A stretch of 64,000 nucleotides of DNA from Strongylocentrotus purpuratus (Eukaryota; Echinodermata; Echinoidea; Camarodonta; Strongylocentrotidae): the NCBI RefSeq assembly GCF_000002235.5, contig NW_022145558.1:928501-992500 (forward strand). The letters run 5' to 3'. This document shows, in pieces, positions 35,478-46,720 of the stretch. Under the pieces are notes generated by a model, which worked only from the letters and a program-made list of their open reading frames with translations, did not search any database and had not been told where the DNA came from. Position 1 is the stretch's first letter, and each line of letters starts with the position of its first letter. Both the position numbers and the translations under genes were made by a program.

Positions 35478-35937
35478 AGACCCCGTTCTCACTCACTTTG
35501 AAAGTGGTCTTAGTTAGACCGCTCCAGAGGAACGGGTCTTGAGGAACGGTTTGCGAGCGTTCACACTCCGAGCATTTTTTTATGGCTCAAACCGCTCCAC
35601 TAGTCAAAGTGGTGTTGTTGCTATGGCAGCTCAGGTCAGCAGGTCAATTTTTTCGCGCGCGGAATACAAACCGTATGTACCGTACTACATGTTTCGCACG
35701 GAACGTCACTAGCTCACTTCCGGTCAAAGTACGCTTCCGTTCACATTGCACGTTAGAGCGGTCCAAACCGCTCTTAATAAGACCCGTTCCTCAAGACCAC
35801 CTCCCGAGGTGGTCTTCTGGAGCGGTCCAGAAGTCCACTTCCTGGACCACTTTGACCATTCTCACTCACCTAAGAACTGCTCCCAAGGAACGGGTCTTAG
35901 TTAGACCTCTCCAACAAAGTGAATGACAACGGGGTCT
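35478..35937. mobile_element. 460-bp inverted-repeat element with repeated GGTCT/CCGCTCC modules
   Basis: Left end AGACCCCGTTCTCACTCA and right end GTGAATGACAACGGGGTCT are imperfect inverse complements. Internal modules GAACGGGTCTTAGTTAGAC, ACCGCTCC, AAGTGGTCTT and their inverses recur several times. More CpG-rich than the flanks. The open frame across it is not credible as protein. Confidence 0.8.
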
Positions 35938-36389
35938 TATACTACTGGAAAACACATTTTTAAAGAATTTCATTTTACACTAAATACTGGAAAAAGTTGT
36001 ACAGTGTAGTCACTGTATTTAAATATGTGTCCAATAAATGATCCTGTATATATCAAAAGAATAGATGACTTTAGTAACGGTATGGGTCAAATTAATTACC
36101 TTGGACTTGCCCGCTTTGTCTCCCAAGATGCAAGATGATTCATTATTTCGGACTGATGATGGAAATCTGTGACAACAAAAGCGTCTCCCCCCAAGCTGAC
36201 TAATGGACTTGGTGGCTGGGCCCAGTCAGGCATTCCACGCATTCTTTCAACATTCCTGAGATTCTTTCGCCTGGTTTTTCAATCAGGTTTGGGAACAAGG
36301 GGACGCACAATCGTGCTTGTCACCATGGATGTTTCTGCGCCTTTTAATTTGGAGGTGTACTCCACTGTCTCTCATGGCCTAGTTCACAC

Positions 36390-36653
36390 TGGTGTAGATA
36401 TTGGTCAAGTAAATGATTGTGAGGTTTATTGCCATTTGGTCTACAACCAGTTTGTCTACTACCCATTTGGTCTATTCCCATATTGTCTACAGTACACCCA
36501 GCCCGTCTACTATCCACATGGTCTAATAATCATTTTGACTAATAACTATTTAGGCTAATAGTCATTTGGTCTAATAGTCATTTGGTCTAATTTCCATTTG
36601 GTCTATACCCAGCCTGTCTACTATCCACATAGTCTAATAATCTTTCTGTCTAC
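36390..36653. repeat. CATTTGGTCTA degenerate tandem array, copy 1
   Basis: At least twelve successive units of a roughly 11-19-base theme (CCATTTGGTCTA, CAGTTTGTCTACTACC, CAGCCCGTCTACTATCCA, TCATTTGGTCTAATA). A second array with the same succession of variants lies at 54236-54430. The family-3 MITE begins immediately after it. Confidence 0.85.
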
Positions 36654-36657
36654 TTAA

Positions 36658-37041
36658 AGATAAACTTGAGTTCTGGTAATGCGATTGCATTGTGAAAGAA
36701 AAGGTGTGGAAAGGATCAGAAAAGTTGATCATATAGCATGCAAGTAATGGTGTGTAATGCAAGGTTCTATAGTCATCAAAATCATCATAAATTTGGCAGA
36801 GTCTTGGTAAAGTAACAATCACTTACACAGAAAGATGTATATGGGACAAGGCACATGGTGTCGGGGCCAGTACTCCCCTGATTTCCTTATCTTTCTACAT
36901 GCTCATTACTCAGCTAGTATACATTTTCTTCCAAAATTGTTTGGCACATGACATTTATTTGTAATCTTGAACATTCAGTGTAAGCTTCGTTAGATTCTGT
37001 GAGAATTCATTTTCTTTTTTTACCAGAACTCAAGTTTATCT
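36658..37041 (+). mobile_element. TTAA-flanked MITE, family 3
   Basis: TTAA (36654-36657), AGATAAACTTGAGTTCTGGTA, and at the other end TACCAGAACTCAAGTTTATCT, TTAA (37042-37045). The core is shared with family 2 (30651). It is inserted at or inside the CATTTGGTCTA array. Confidence 0.9.
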
Positions 37042-37045
37042 TTAA

Positions 37046-38155
37046 TATCATTTGTAGTCTTTCGTAGAATGTAAGAGAAAGGGAAAACATTCTTAACAAT
37101 TTTCACTAATTATTCTACATTTATTGTAAATTATTATCATTATTATTATGATTAATTATTATTTAAAACATAGAGAGCAAGCACAATTGAACCAATAAAT
37201 GAAAAACAAAAACAAAAACAAAATCTGAATCTAAAAAGTGATAGACCAGGGTATCCCGAAAGTATCAAGACTTTATTTAAGGTCAGGTCTGAGAAATATA
37301 AGATACGCCCTGGAGATCTATATGTCCTGTAAACCTTTGCACTACTCTGAATATAGTATTTATCATTTCCTGTGTTTCTTTTGCTATCGTGGTGTAAACG
37401 AACAAGCTTATGATTTCTCCTTACATGTGTTGTTAGCTGTAGGTGCTGAAAGACAGTGTAAACAAAGAAGGAGGTGGTGGTACAGTCTTGAGAGACAGGA
37501 GGAAAAGTTGGAAAAATTGCAGTATCACTTTTCAGTCGAGCAAAAGAAGAAAAAACAATGCTTGTGTGAATATGTCTGTGTTCTAATTTTAGCAAAATCA
37601 CAGCATTTTAAAACTTATGCAGCCTTTTAAAGTTTATGATGTACATTGATTGAATGATAACTTTGATAAAGCTTCACTTCAAATTGATAATTTGTCAGAT
37701 TACTTCAAATTCATCTACCATAGCACAAAAATGATAACTCAGGTTGAGCTGAAGTTGTTGAACACACATAGCTTTAAAAAAGTTCGATATTTCTCCCTGT
37801 AAATGAATTGATTTGATACAGCATGTGTATTCTTTCACAGATCCAGAGGGATATGTTTATGTACATTGTGTGGAATATGGAGCAAAGAATTTGTTAACAT
37901 CATAACTAGGGTTAATCATAACATATTTTCTTCTGTTCCCGTGAAGGAGAGTTTCCACTCTGATTTTGAGTTGGTTTTAATAAGAGCAGAAAAATGATGG
38001 GGAAAAATAGTGACAGTTTGAGCAATATCCGATTGAATATAGGAAAGTTATGAATTTTTGAAGTTGTCATCAGTGAAATACAGGAGATAGTGATGAAGAT
38101 AAACAAATACTCAAAACAATGAATCAACATAAAACAAAAACAAAAACATCACCTG
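37046..38155. other. Intronic AT-rich DNA
   Basis: No exon recognised. There is a 149-codon minus-strand and a 130-codon plus-strand open frame over the same stretch (37152-37630), neither with a recognisable domain. An (AAAAAC)n run lies near 37205. Confidence 0.4.
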
Positions 38156-38540
38156 TCAGGTGCCTGTGGTTCAGCTAAAGACATCAACCCCCGCCCCCCC
38201 CCACCTCCTCTTTCTTCATGACAACCACAAATCCAACATATCTAGAGTACGCGTAGCCAGTCAGCCTGATTTGTCTGGGTGTAATCAAGTTAAAGAGCAA
38301 GCAAAGAAACGACTCGAGATCTTCCAGACCAGCAGCATGGGCAGATGGGGGCAGGGAGCGGGCCGGCTGGGCGATGCCCCAGGAAGGAGGGTTGAGTTAG
38401 GGGAGTGGAGGAATTAGTGTCAAGAGTCTGTGACGTCCCCGGCCCGGTGCAGATTGCGACCACGTCGGTCGGACGCTTGGATGCCCCCTCGGGCGGGGCA
38501 GCGAATGTGGCAAGGCGATTCCTGCATGCCACTGTGCTTT
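38156..38540. other. GC-rich unique block in intron
   Basis: Contains GATGGGGGCAGGGAGCGGGC, GTGACGTCCCCGGCCCGG and CGTCGGTCGGACGC in otherwise AT-rich DNA. Candidate conserved non-coding element, or an uncharacterised exon of another transcript. No splice-bounded frame could be defended. Confidence 0.25.
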
Positions 38541-39345
38541 CAGAAATGCTGATTTTCTTTCCATTATCTAATCACTCCTGTCGTTCTTCTTTTGTTGAAG
38601 GAGCTGTCAACCCTGATCTGAAACATGGGGTTATTGATTCTAGTCTTCAATGTGAACCCCTATAATGTTCCTTTATGAACTGTATAGGAATGGGTTAAAG
38701 TCATAATGGGAAATTGGAAATATTAAGGGAAGAAGGAGAAAGGCAAAAGCGGCGTTCTTTAAAGATTTACCTACATGTAGGCCCTGTAACATAAAAATTA
38801 ACTTTAATTAATCTTAAACATTAAATGTATTTCCAATCTTGCTGCAATTTATTGTATCTTACCGTGCCATGGGTCTGTCTGTAACACAACATTAATTGTC
38901 CTGTTTCTAATAAATTCACAATTGATTAAAAGAGATATAATTCTTAATAGAAACATCTAATTTTCTGGAATATGTAGTTTACATGTAATCATCGTTTTTA
39001 GAGAGAACTTTGTAGTTTTCAGATCGACTCTGGCCACACTTTGGACAAAGCTGAATAGGGTGTACAATTCTTTTAAATGAGTTTTCAGGTATTTTTGTAT
39101 GTAAAACTTGTGCCAGTTCATATGTTCAGTTGCTTTCTTTCCATACTGCTGCCCATGAGCAATCTCTCCTGGTGATCTGAAGGGTCTGGTGTTTAAGACT
39201 ACCAGAAAAGGTCGTCATATTGTGTTAGTCCTTGTGTTAAGTCGCAACCTTTGAGCAACTTTTCACGGCACATCCATCCTGTATGCGCATTATTAAGGCC
39301 TTTTGTGCCATCGTAACCCAATTTGATCCATCGTAGCAGTCAGCC
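38541..39345. other. Intronic unique DNA
   Basis: Nothing recognised. Confidence 0.4.
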
Positions 39346-39349
39346 GGGC

Positions 39350-39404
39350 GTCAGTTGACAAGGCATCAGTGGACAATGAGCAGATAGATGTTGGTGGAGG
39401 AAAA

Positions 39405-39449
<45 letters not shown>

Positions 39450-39590
39450 GGGGGGGGGAGGGGTAAGGTTGTTACTGGTCAGCTGTACATCCATTGACAA
39501 GGCATCAGGAGAAAGTGAGTACATTGTAGATGGTAGAGATGGGGGAGGGGAGGGGGGGGGGGGGGGGGGGAGGAGGAGTAAGGGTGTTTG
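39350..39590. repeat. Duplicated poly-G-containing unit
   Basis: The left unit, GTTGACAAGGCATCAGTGGAC...GATGTTGGTGG then poly-G (39405-39470), is followed by a diverged second unit, ATTGACAAGGCATCAGGAG...GATGGTAGAG then poly-G (about 39550-39571). The first G run is the longest in the window. Confidence 0.85.
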
Positions 39591-39726
39591 TGGGGGCAAG
39601 ATAGAGGTGTTTTTCGGGTAAAGGTTTATCTTTAAATGGCTCAGAGACATTGTAGATTTATCAGGTTCTATTATCTCTACAATGTACATGTATATAAAGT
39701 CAGTTGTTGCCTTGATGCCCTTTATA

Positions 39727-39762
39727 CAAGTCCTATCCAAGTCCTATCCAAGTCCTATCCAA
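39727..39762. repeat. 12-bp minisatellite CAAGTCCTATCC x3
   Basis: Three near-identical consecutive units. Confidence 0.9.
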
Positions 39763-40090
39763 AGATCTGATAATGAGAATTAATACCAGTACCTTACCAT
39801 AGGGTACTAGTTCACAGATTTGCTTTTGACCCATTAACTTCCCAGTTAGTGGCCTTACCGTTGAACCACCAATGCTTCCTCAAGTCTGTCCATTCCCATT
39901 ATATTCTTTCAATCATTATGAAAGAAAATCTTGTGAGAGTGAATACCCTAAGAAAGGTAGAATATCAAGTCATCTTTTAACTCCAGTGTCAGGGTTCGAC
40001 AGCGCCAGTCTGAGAAGCAGAAGAGTCTGTATAGTGACAGACATAAGCCCTCCGACGTCCCAACATGCTCTCCTCCCTCCCTCTCTCGTT

Positions 40091-40468
40091 AGGCCTGTCT
40101 TCATCAGCTTGAGATTGCCAAATATCCCGCTATTTAAACCATCCCGAACGCAAATTATCCAGTTAATTTGCGTTTTCATCAGCCCAAAGTTGCAATTAGT
40201 TGGATATTTGGTCAAGATAATCATCCCAAGATATCTTGGGCTAGTTTGCAAAATATCCCGCTATTTGTCCGGTGCGCCTTCACCAGCCTGAAGACTCGCA
40301 CTATGCGCGAACGCTGAGCAAATATCTCAAGCTAATTTCTTGAGCTCGAGTTTCAAGTTTCGATGTCAAGTCTCGAGCTGATGAAGACGCGCTTTGTAAC
40401 TTCGGTATTATTTCCCAAATCAGAAATAGTGGGCTATTTGGCAATCTTGAGCTGATGAGGACAGGCCT
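40091..40468 (+). mobile_element. Modular foldback element, copy 2
   Basis: Left AGGCCTGTCTTCATCAGCTT, right GAGCTGATGAGGACAGGCCT. Between them are GCGTTTTCATCAGCCC, GCGCCTTCACCAGCCTGAAG and GAGCTGATGAAGACGCGC, so the end module is repeated internally in both orientations. Shares CATCCCAAGATATCTTGGG, itself a palindrome, with the copy at 44656. Non-coding. Confidence 0.88.
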
Positions 40469-40698
40469 TTTGAAATCTTGCTTTGGCCTTGCAAGTTCCT
40501 TTCAGATATTGCTGAAGATATGGGCCTATTTACACTATTAAAAAAAAATGCCTTTACACCACTGGCATCATTGGTTATAAACAGTTGATGTTTGCTTGCT
40601 GTTGAAACGTTGTCGTTGTTGTGAGTAGTGTACATGTGCGACTTGCGGCTTCCCCTTTGGTATCGCGAGGCAAGGTAGAGAGTCACATGAGCAAAAAC

Positions 40699-40770
40699 CT
40701 GAATAATAATGATAATAATAATAATAATGGGTTCTTGTATAGCACTCATGTCTGTCATAGGTGACACTCC
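40699..40770. mobile_element. (AAT)n-headed 'tatagcac' dispersed repeat
   Basis: An AATAATAAT run followed by GGGTTCTTGTATAGCACTCATG. The same layout is at 62118 (AATAATAATGATAG..TTGTATAGCACTTAA). Confidence 0.5.
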
Positions 40771-41315
40771 TGATTCACTTATATTTTGAGAGTCCATTGT
40801 AAAAACTAAAAACAAACCTTATCCCAGTCAGTGTTAATTTTTTGTTGTTGAGTATTTTGTTGTGTTTATGGGTATAGTCGCCTAGCAACTTTTGATGACA
40901 AACCCAGGGTTTTTGGTTGCAGTGTGAATGCCCCTACCTTTGAAACATCTTTTGAAACGTCTTGTGAATCGTGGTGGACTGTATCTCCTGTGGATGCAAG
41001 TGGGGATGGATTAAATTAGTGGCAGACGTTTGAGTTGTGCAATGTGGATGTCCCACTGTACGCATGATTTATTTGGAGTTTTGTTCTTAATGGAGTTTGT
41101 GAGAGACCATCCCTACTTGGAAACAAGTTTTTTTTTATGAACAAACATCTTGCATTGTAACCCAGACCTGTCAAGGGCCTGGCGAAAATCATGGGGATTG
41201 CTAGACAGAGGTTCAATCAAAAAAGTTTGAAAGCTAGAGCTATTTGAAGAGGAGATGGAGGAAGAGCAAGATGTAGAGACAGTGCAGGGAAGAGAGAGAC
41301 AGAAAGATGAAGTGC

Positions 41316-41322
41316 AATAGAG

Positions 41323-41377
<55 letters not shown>

Positions 41378-41415
41378 AGAGGAAACAAAGAGGGGGGGGG
41401 GGGGGGTGGGGGGTA
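41316..41415. repeat. (GA)n followed by poly-G
   Basis: Long GA run then AGGGGGG tract. Confidence 0.95.
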
Positions 41416-41551
41416 AGCAAGATTGAAAGAGAAGTGAATGTTGGAAAGGATTCAAAGAATAATAAACAAATCTAAAATAGATATTTATAGAGAGAGAATG
41501 TAATACAGAAACTGAACTAGGGAAGATTTTCAAATAATAAATAGTGCTTAA

Positions 41552-42084
41552 AGGTACTATGTCCCTTTTGCAGCTAACCTCAAATTCTGTAGAACTTTGC
41601 AGGAATTATGAATATATCATGTATGTCCTATCTGTGAAATTTAAACTTGAGCAGTGTCCTCATATTCAAAATATGCAAGGAAACCCGTTTACTTGCTAGA
41701 CTTCACTGTCAGACACTATTGAGTGACTGACTGGCTTTTTTTCTTCTTTGGTAATAACATACATGAAAAGAGTTGTAAAGGGTACATGAGCATTTGTCTA
41801 CATCAATAACCCACTTCTTGTGATGGCCAAGATTAAACTGATTGAATCTTTGCGCAGCATAAAACGTATGACCATTCAGTACAATTGTCTGAAAATCAAG
41901 ACTATTACTTTTGGGCTCTATAGCCCTAAAGTCGATTTGACAACTAATAGTCGTTATTTTCCCACTTGAAGACATTTTCAAGCCCCACCTTTTTTTAGGG
42001 AAGTTCTAAATTAGTATTATCTTTCAAATGCAGTTGGAATTTAACTTTTTCATTTTTTTGGCATGCAAATGGGACATAGTACCT
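41552..42084 (+). mobile_element. TTAA-flanked MITE, family 1, complete copy
   Basis: TTAA (41548-41551), AGGTACTATGTCCCTTTTGC, 533 bases in all, ending GGGACATAGTACCT, TTAA (42085-42088). Closely similar to the copy at 1737 apart from that copy's nested insertion. Confidence 0.92.
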
Positions 42085-42088
42085 TTAA

Positions 42089-43255
42089 CATTTGACCTCA
42101 AAGGCAATCTTAATAATGCTTTAAAAAGACCCCCCCCCCCAAAAAAAAAAAAAAAAGAAGAAGAAAGAATTAGAACAGGAACAAAGAAAAGACACCAGGA
42201 AATACAAGCCCATGTCCAAAAGCATTTCACAATGTATTCTTCCGTTACCCCTGATTGTGAATAACAGAAGATGAATCCTAAATCAAACTAAAAAGAAAAG
42301 AAAAAGTAAGAAAAAGTAAGAATAAGTACATCAATAAGACACCAGAAAAGGCAAGCCCATTATCAGAAAGCCTTTCTCAATGTATTGTACCCTAATACCC
42401 TGATGAATCAGCTGAAGATGAATCCTCCAAAACCAGACTTGTGGGCTGGGGGAGTGGGAGAGTCCCATCACTAATACCCACGATGCCCTCGTAGGGTCAA
42501 TCCCAGCTTTGGCGTTGCCAGACTGTATCCTCCTACGCAAAGTTCAACTTCGATTTAGTCTTTGTGGAACTGCAGTACAGAGTAAAAATCAGATCCCAGG
42601 TGACGCAAAAAATGGGGCTTTTCATGCCATAATGGACTTTGCTAGCATTCTCAGTGATTTATTTAATCATCTATTGATTGATTGATTGATTGGTTGGTTG
42701 GTTGACTCAGTTGATTGATTGGTTGATTAATTAATTTGTTAATTCAATTTATTGATTCATTTTATAGTTTGGTTTATTGGTGTTAGGTCAGTCGGTTGGT
42801 TGATCAGTTGGGTCGATTGATAAATCGATTTTTAAAATATGTTTTTGAAAATGTTAATAAAGTTTGTGGATTGTGGAAGAAAATTTAATTTTGCTTTGTG
42901 ATGTACTTGATGAACCACCAGAACAAAGTTTTCTGTGAGTCGAAACTTATCCTCCAAACTTTTGGAGGCAAAGATTTACACTGATATCTTCTTGAACCAA
43001 GAATAGCCTTTCTTCCTACTGTGTTCAAGCACAGGTGTTTGGTTACCGGCGGCAACAAAAGCTTGGCTCAACAGGAAGTGTCAGCAGAGTTGCTCTCCTG
43101 CAACCTGCACCGTAGACCCTCGGGTGCACACCGTGATCCCCAAACTCCCTATAGTCTAGAGAAAGAAACCTTTTGATGCCTTCGTTACAGTGAAAACCCC
43201 CGCTTTGCCCACCGCCGGGTTTTAGAATCAAGACTATCATCAACCTCCATGTCCT
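42089..43255. other. Intronic DNA with small repeats
   Basis: C/A homopolymers at 42130-42155; AAAAAGTAAG repeats near 42300-42325; ATTGATTGGTTGG-type 4-base repeats at about 42672-42830. The sequence around 42180-42290 is echoed at 42335-42430 (GACACCAGRAAAKRCAAGCC, then ATTCTTCC/TTGTACC...), an old duplication. 42960-43250 is unique. No exon. Confidence 0.45.
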
Positions 43256-43259
43256 TTAA

Positions 43260-43444
43260 AGCCCCACTGCACTACTTATATAGCTACATGCGCCCTCTAT
43301 ATAGCAAACAATGCCTAATCAGTGACCATTGGTCCCCCATGATCCTCTTTTTCTTATGATAATTGAGAGCTGATTTGATGAGATACTGTCAGTGTCCATG
43401 CAGGGAGGTCTAATCCCTCCTGGCCAAACTAGTGCAGTGGGGCT
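43260..43444 (+). mobile_element. TTAA-flanked MITE, family 4, complete copy
   Basis: TTAA (43256-43259), AGCCCCACTGCACTA, then TAGTGCAGTGGGGCT, TTAA (43445-43448). 185 bases, related to the truncated copy at 17612. Confidence 0.92.
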
Positions 43445-43859
43445 TTAAGATGCTTGAGAAAGTGTTACGAAACATACCCTCAAGATTCTAGACGTTAACT
43501 CTTTGCAGGAACTCAGATTTGCCGATACTGTTCATGATTTGAGTCTGAAAAGGAAGACTACCTCGACCTCTGCCTGTAAGGTCAGCCCTGGATATAATGA
43601 CTGAATAATGTCTTAATGATGAAATTATGATTGACTCCTAGACCACTTCCAAGCTTTGATTTGGCACCCGTAGATATTGATTTTACTTCAAGTACCTGTC
43701 CAATTTCAATGTCTAGATTTTTTGTTTTTTGAGTCACCATTACCATAATACTCTTAGAACAACAGCTTTGTTTTGATAGCAGAAATCCATCTGTTTCTCT
43801 GGTGACTATTTCAGCATTGCACGATCCCAACAGTCTCTTTGGCAAATTGGCAACACCAG

Positions 43860-44172
43860 GGGGGTGTTTCACAAAGATTCTAAATTGAACTTAACTCTTA
43901 GTTGGACTTAAATATTATGGAGAGCCATTTGTAGCGTTATAATTAAATACATTCACAAGCAAAATTCAAGTATTTTAGACTTTTCATAAATTCCACATCA
44001 AGAACGTGAAATCTTCCAAGATATTAGAAAACATGAATGATTTGAATCAACATTTTATGCTTTTTAAAATAATTTTACAAAATATTGTCAATGATGCTAA
44101 CAGCTTTCCATAAGTCCAACTTAGAGATAAGTTCAATTTAGGATCTTTGTGAAACACCCCCCCCCCCCCCCC
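43860..44172. mobile_element. Inverted-repeat element GGGTGTTTCACAAAG
   Basis: The left arm GGGTGTTTCACAAAGATTCT, then AAATTGAACTTAACTC, pairs with the right arm GTTCAATTTAGGATC and TTTGTGAAACACCCC. The right end runs into a poly-C tract (44156-44174), apparently an expansion of the terminal CCCC. Confidence 0.9.
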
Positions 44173-44220
44173 CCTGGACTAGACCCACCTTTGGCGTTAT
44201 CATTTTGCAGAAGAGACAAG

Positions 44221-44368
44221 GGCCCCATTTCATAAAACTTGTCATCAATAACAAGCTTTGATAACTGTTATAAGCTACTGAAATTGTTACATTTGATTGA
44301 ATGAGAGCAAATTTGTCATACAAATTTTGCATTTGCTATTGATAACAAGTTTTATGTAACAGGGCCCA
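44221..44368. mobile_element. 148-bp inverted-repeat element GGGCCCCATTTCAT
   Basis: GGGCCCCATTTCATAAAACT / AGTTTTATGTAACAGGGCCC inverted ends with further inner pairing (ATCAATAACAAGC / TTGATAACAAG). Confidence 0.85.
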
Positions 44369-44655
44369 TTTATATGTCGGCCTACTGAAGAGTGTACATG
44401 TGTACAGTGACAGGTACATGTACATGTAGGTCTACATGTAAGATAAATTAATCCATTTATTCCATTGTCCACCCCCTTTGCTTTTAATAGACTGCTATTA
44501 ACTTTAATCCAGTCTAGTTCATTCCTCAATTCTGACATCTTTATTGAGCATAAAAACTAATTGTTCATATTAATTATTCTCCCATCAGACTTCAATTGAT
44601 TAGTAAGTCTGCATTGTATCATGAGAGGGGAGTTAATGACTGCTACTGTAACCGT

Positions 44656-45053
44656 AGGCCTGTCTTCACTATCTCGAGATTGCCAAATATCCAGCTATTT
44701 GAACTATCCTGATCGCAAACTATCCAGCTAGTTTGCGTCTTCATCAGACCAAAGTAGCAATTAGAAGGATATTTGGTCAGGATTGTCATCCCAAGATATC
44801 TTGGGATAGTTTGCAAAATATCCCACTGTTTGGCAAAATATCCAGCTATTTGTCCCGTGTGTCTTCACTAGACCGAAGATTCGCAATACGCGCTAACGCT
44901 GAGCAAAATATCTCGAGCTAATTTCTCAAGGTTGACTTTCAAGTTTCGAGGTCGAATCTCGAGATAGTGAAGACGCGATTTGATACTTGGGGATTATTTC
45001 CCAAATCAGAAATAGCGGGCTATTTGGCAATCTCGAGATGATGAAGACGCGCC
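44656..45053 (+). mobile_element. Modular foldback element, copy 3
   Basis: Same plan as 40091-40468, but CTTCATCAGCT is replaced at the left end by CTTCACTATCTCGAGATT (44664-44681). The inner right module carries its exact complement, AATCTCGAGATAGTGAAG (44955-44972). The palindrome AAGATATCTTGGGA is kept. Non-coding. Confidence 0.88.
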
Positions 45054-45199
45054 TCGTGTGAGAATTGTCATGACATCCTTTCATTGTGTACTTCAGTAAC
45101 TAAACAGTCCTATCATAAAAAGATTTAATATCTTTAATTCTTTACTAAGTAATGAAACTAGCTTTATGAATAGAAACTAGGGCCAGTAGCCAGAGTCAT

Positions 45200-45610
45200 T
45201 TGACTTATATCCTGTTTAGACAAGAGAAACTCTTTATGAAATTAGTATAAAGAATCATGGTATATAGGGAAATGGGTGTACAGACTGTGTCACAACATCG
45301 TTTAAAAAATGTTTGAAACATGTATAAAGAAACATAAAAAGAAACTTGTTTTGAAAAGGTCAGTTGTCATGACACTTACCAATCATCAATGCATGCTCAT
45401 GATAAGTCCCACCAAATTATACAGTTTTCGTAGGATACAACGTTTAGACTACAGTAGAACAGGACCCTGCATCTTTTTAAAGTTTTCTTTCAAAACGATG
45501 GTCAAAGAAGCGTTCCGCTATACAACTAGAAAAAATTAATAACTCATTGCATTTATATATGACTTTCATGTAGCCATACAATGAATTTTAGTAGTCTAAA
45601 CGCTGCGTTC
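45200..45610. mobile_element. GTTTAGAC/GTCTAAAC-ended repeat of the GTCTGAAC family
   Basis: Shares AAAGAAACATAAA, AAGGTCAGTTGTCATGAC, CTCATGATAAGTCCCACC and GGACCCTGCATC with the repeats at 18040 and 22860. The ends are CTGTTTAGAC and GTCTAAACGC. Confidence 0.55.
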
Positions 45611-46344
45611 TGAACCCTGCGTTTATTTCCTGACTTTTCTCTCAGCATTGTCATACACATTATATTTTGAAGTCCAAGACAAGTTTTGATGATATTTTCA
45701 ATTGCACGGAAATGCTTACAGCAACCTCTTCAATTGAAACTTATCTTGTAAAGAAGAATGGAATCTGAGAGTGAAAGTCCCCAAATCACCCCTATTAAAC
45801 ACAATATCAATATTTCAAGAGAAGGTTGAGTTCTGTTAGAGATGAAAACCAAAGTGTCAGACAGTCTGGAAGAATGTGATAGTAGCATTTCCCAGGGGCT
45901 TGCTCTTCAGGTTTGCTCTTCAAATACCCTCGTGAAAGACTCGATGTACATGCAGTTGTTTGAAAAGTTTGGACCAAACATCTATCCCACATGTGTATGT
46001 AGTCCTAAACATGTATATACCCATGGTAAATTTCATGTTTTTGTGTTTTTCGTATTAAACTCAAGAATGAAAGATGGACTGGTTGAATTAGGACCTTTCT
46101 TTGAATACTTTCGGATGCAGCTTTGATTATATATGTCACATTCTCAAGAAACATAAGTCAGGATAATTCAATTTTTCACACACTTAAAATATTACAAAAT
46201 TTGGTAAGAGTATATGAATAATTTACTTGATAACTGTACATGTTTCTGTAAGCTGACTGAGTCAGTTTTCTATGTTTTTGATGGTTTGAAAACCGTACCC
46301 TGTACAGTATTTCTTTAATGTACCACACCATCAACATTTCCCTG
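45611..46344. other. Intronic unique DNA
   Basis: A 94-codon open frame (45842-46126, +) without recognisable domain or clear splice borders; not called as a gene. Confidence 0.4.
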
Positions 46345-46720
46345 TTGCTTCTAGCCAGTTTCTTCACAATGTTTGACCAACTTTACCTTTAAAATAAAAG
46401 TTGAAAGAAGGCAACGTGTACATGATGAACATAATGTATGTGAAAAAAACTAGAGTCTCTTTTCTTGTCTGCCATAGTGCATAAACTTTCGACCAACTCA
46501 TTTGTGAAACTAATGTTTCGTCCTAAGGCTTGCCAGCCAGTCTCTTTCACAATGTTTGACCAGAATTCAACTTAATCTTTAAAACAAAAGTTGAAACGAT
46601 AAGGCTTCATGTATGTCAAGAAACTAGAGGCTCTTTTCTCGTCTGCCATAGTGCACAAACCCTCAACCAACTTGTTGGTGAAACTAATGTTTCGTCCTCG
46701 GGCTTGCCAGACATCTCCGC
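46345..46720. repeat. Tandem repeat of about 172-185 bp, 2+ copies
   Basis: TCACAATGTTTGACCA, AAAACAAAAGTTGAAA, AAACTAGAGKCTCTTTTCT, CGTCTGCCATAGTGC and GTGAAACTAATGTTTCGTCC recur in the same order. The last copy merges into GC-richer DNA (46690-46790). Confidence 0.85.

Noticed and set aside
35582..35926. 114-codon frame
   Set aside because: Fully inside the 460-bp inverted-repeat element.
37152..37630. 149-codon minus and 130-codon plus frames over the same DNA
   Set aside because: Mutually overlapping, no family recognised, inside a TEAD intron.
39366..39740. Pro-rich minus-strand frame of 124 codons
   Set aside because: Pro and Leu runs come from poly-G/C tracts.
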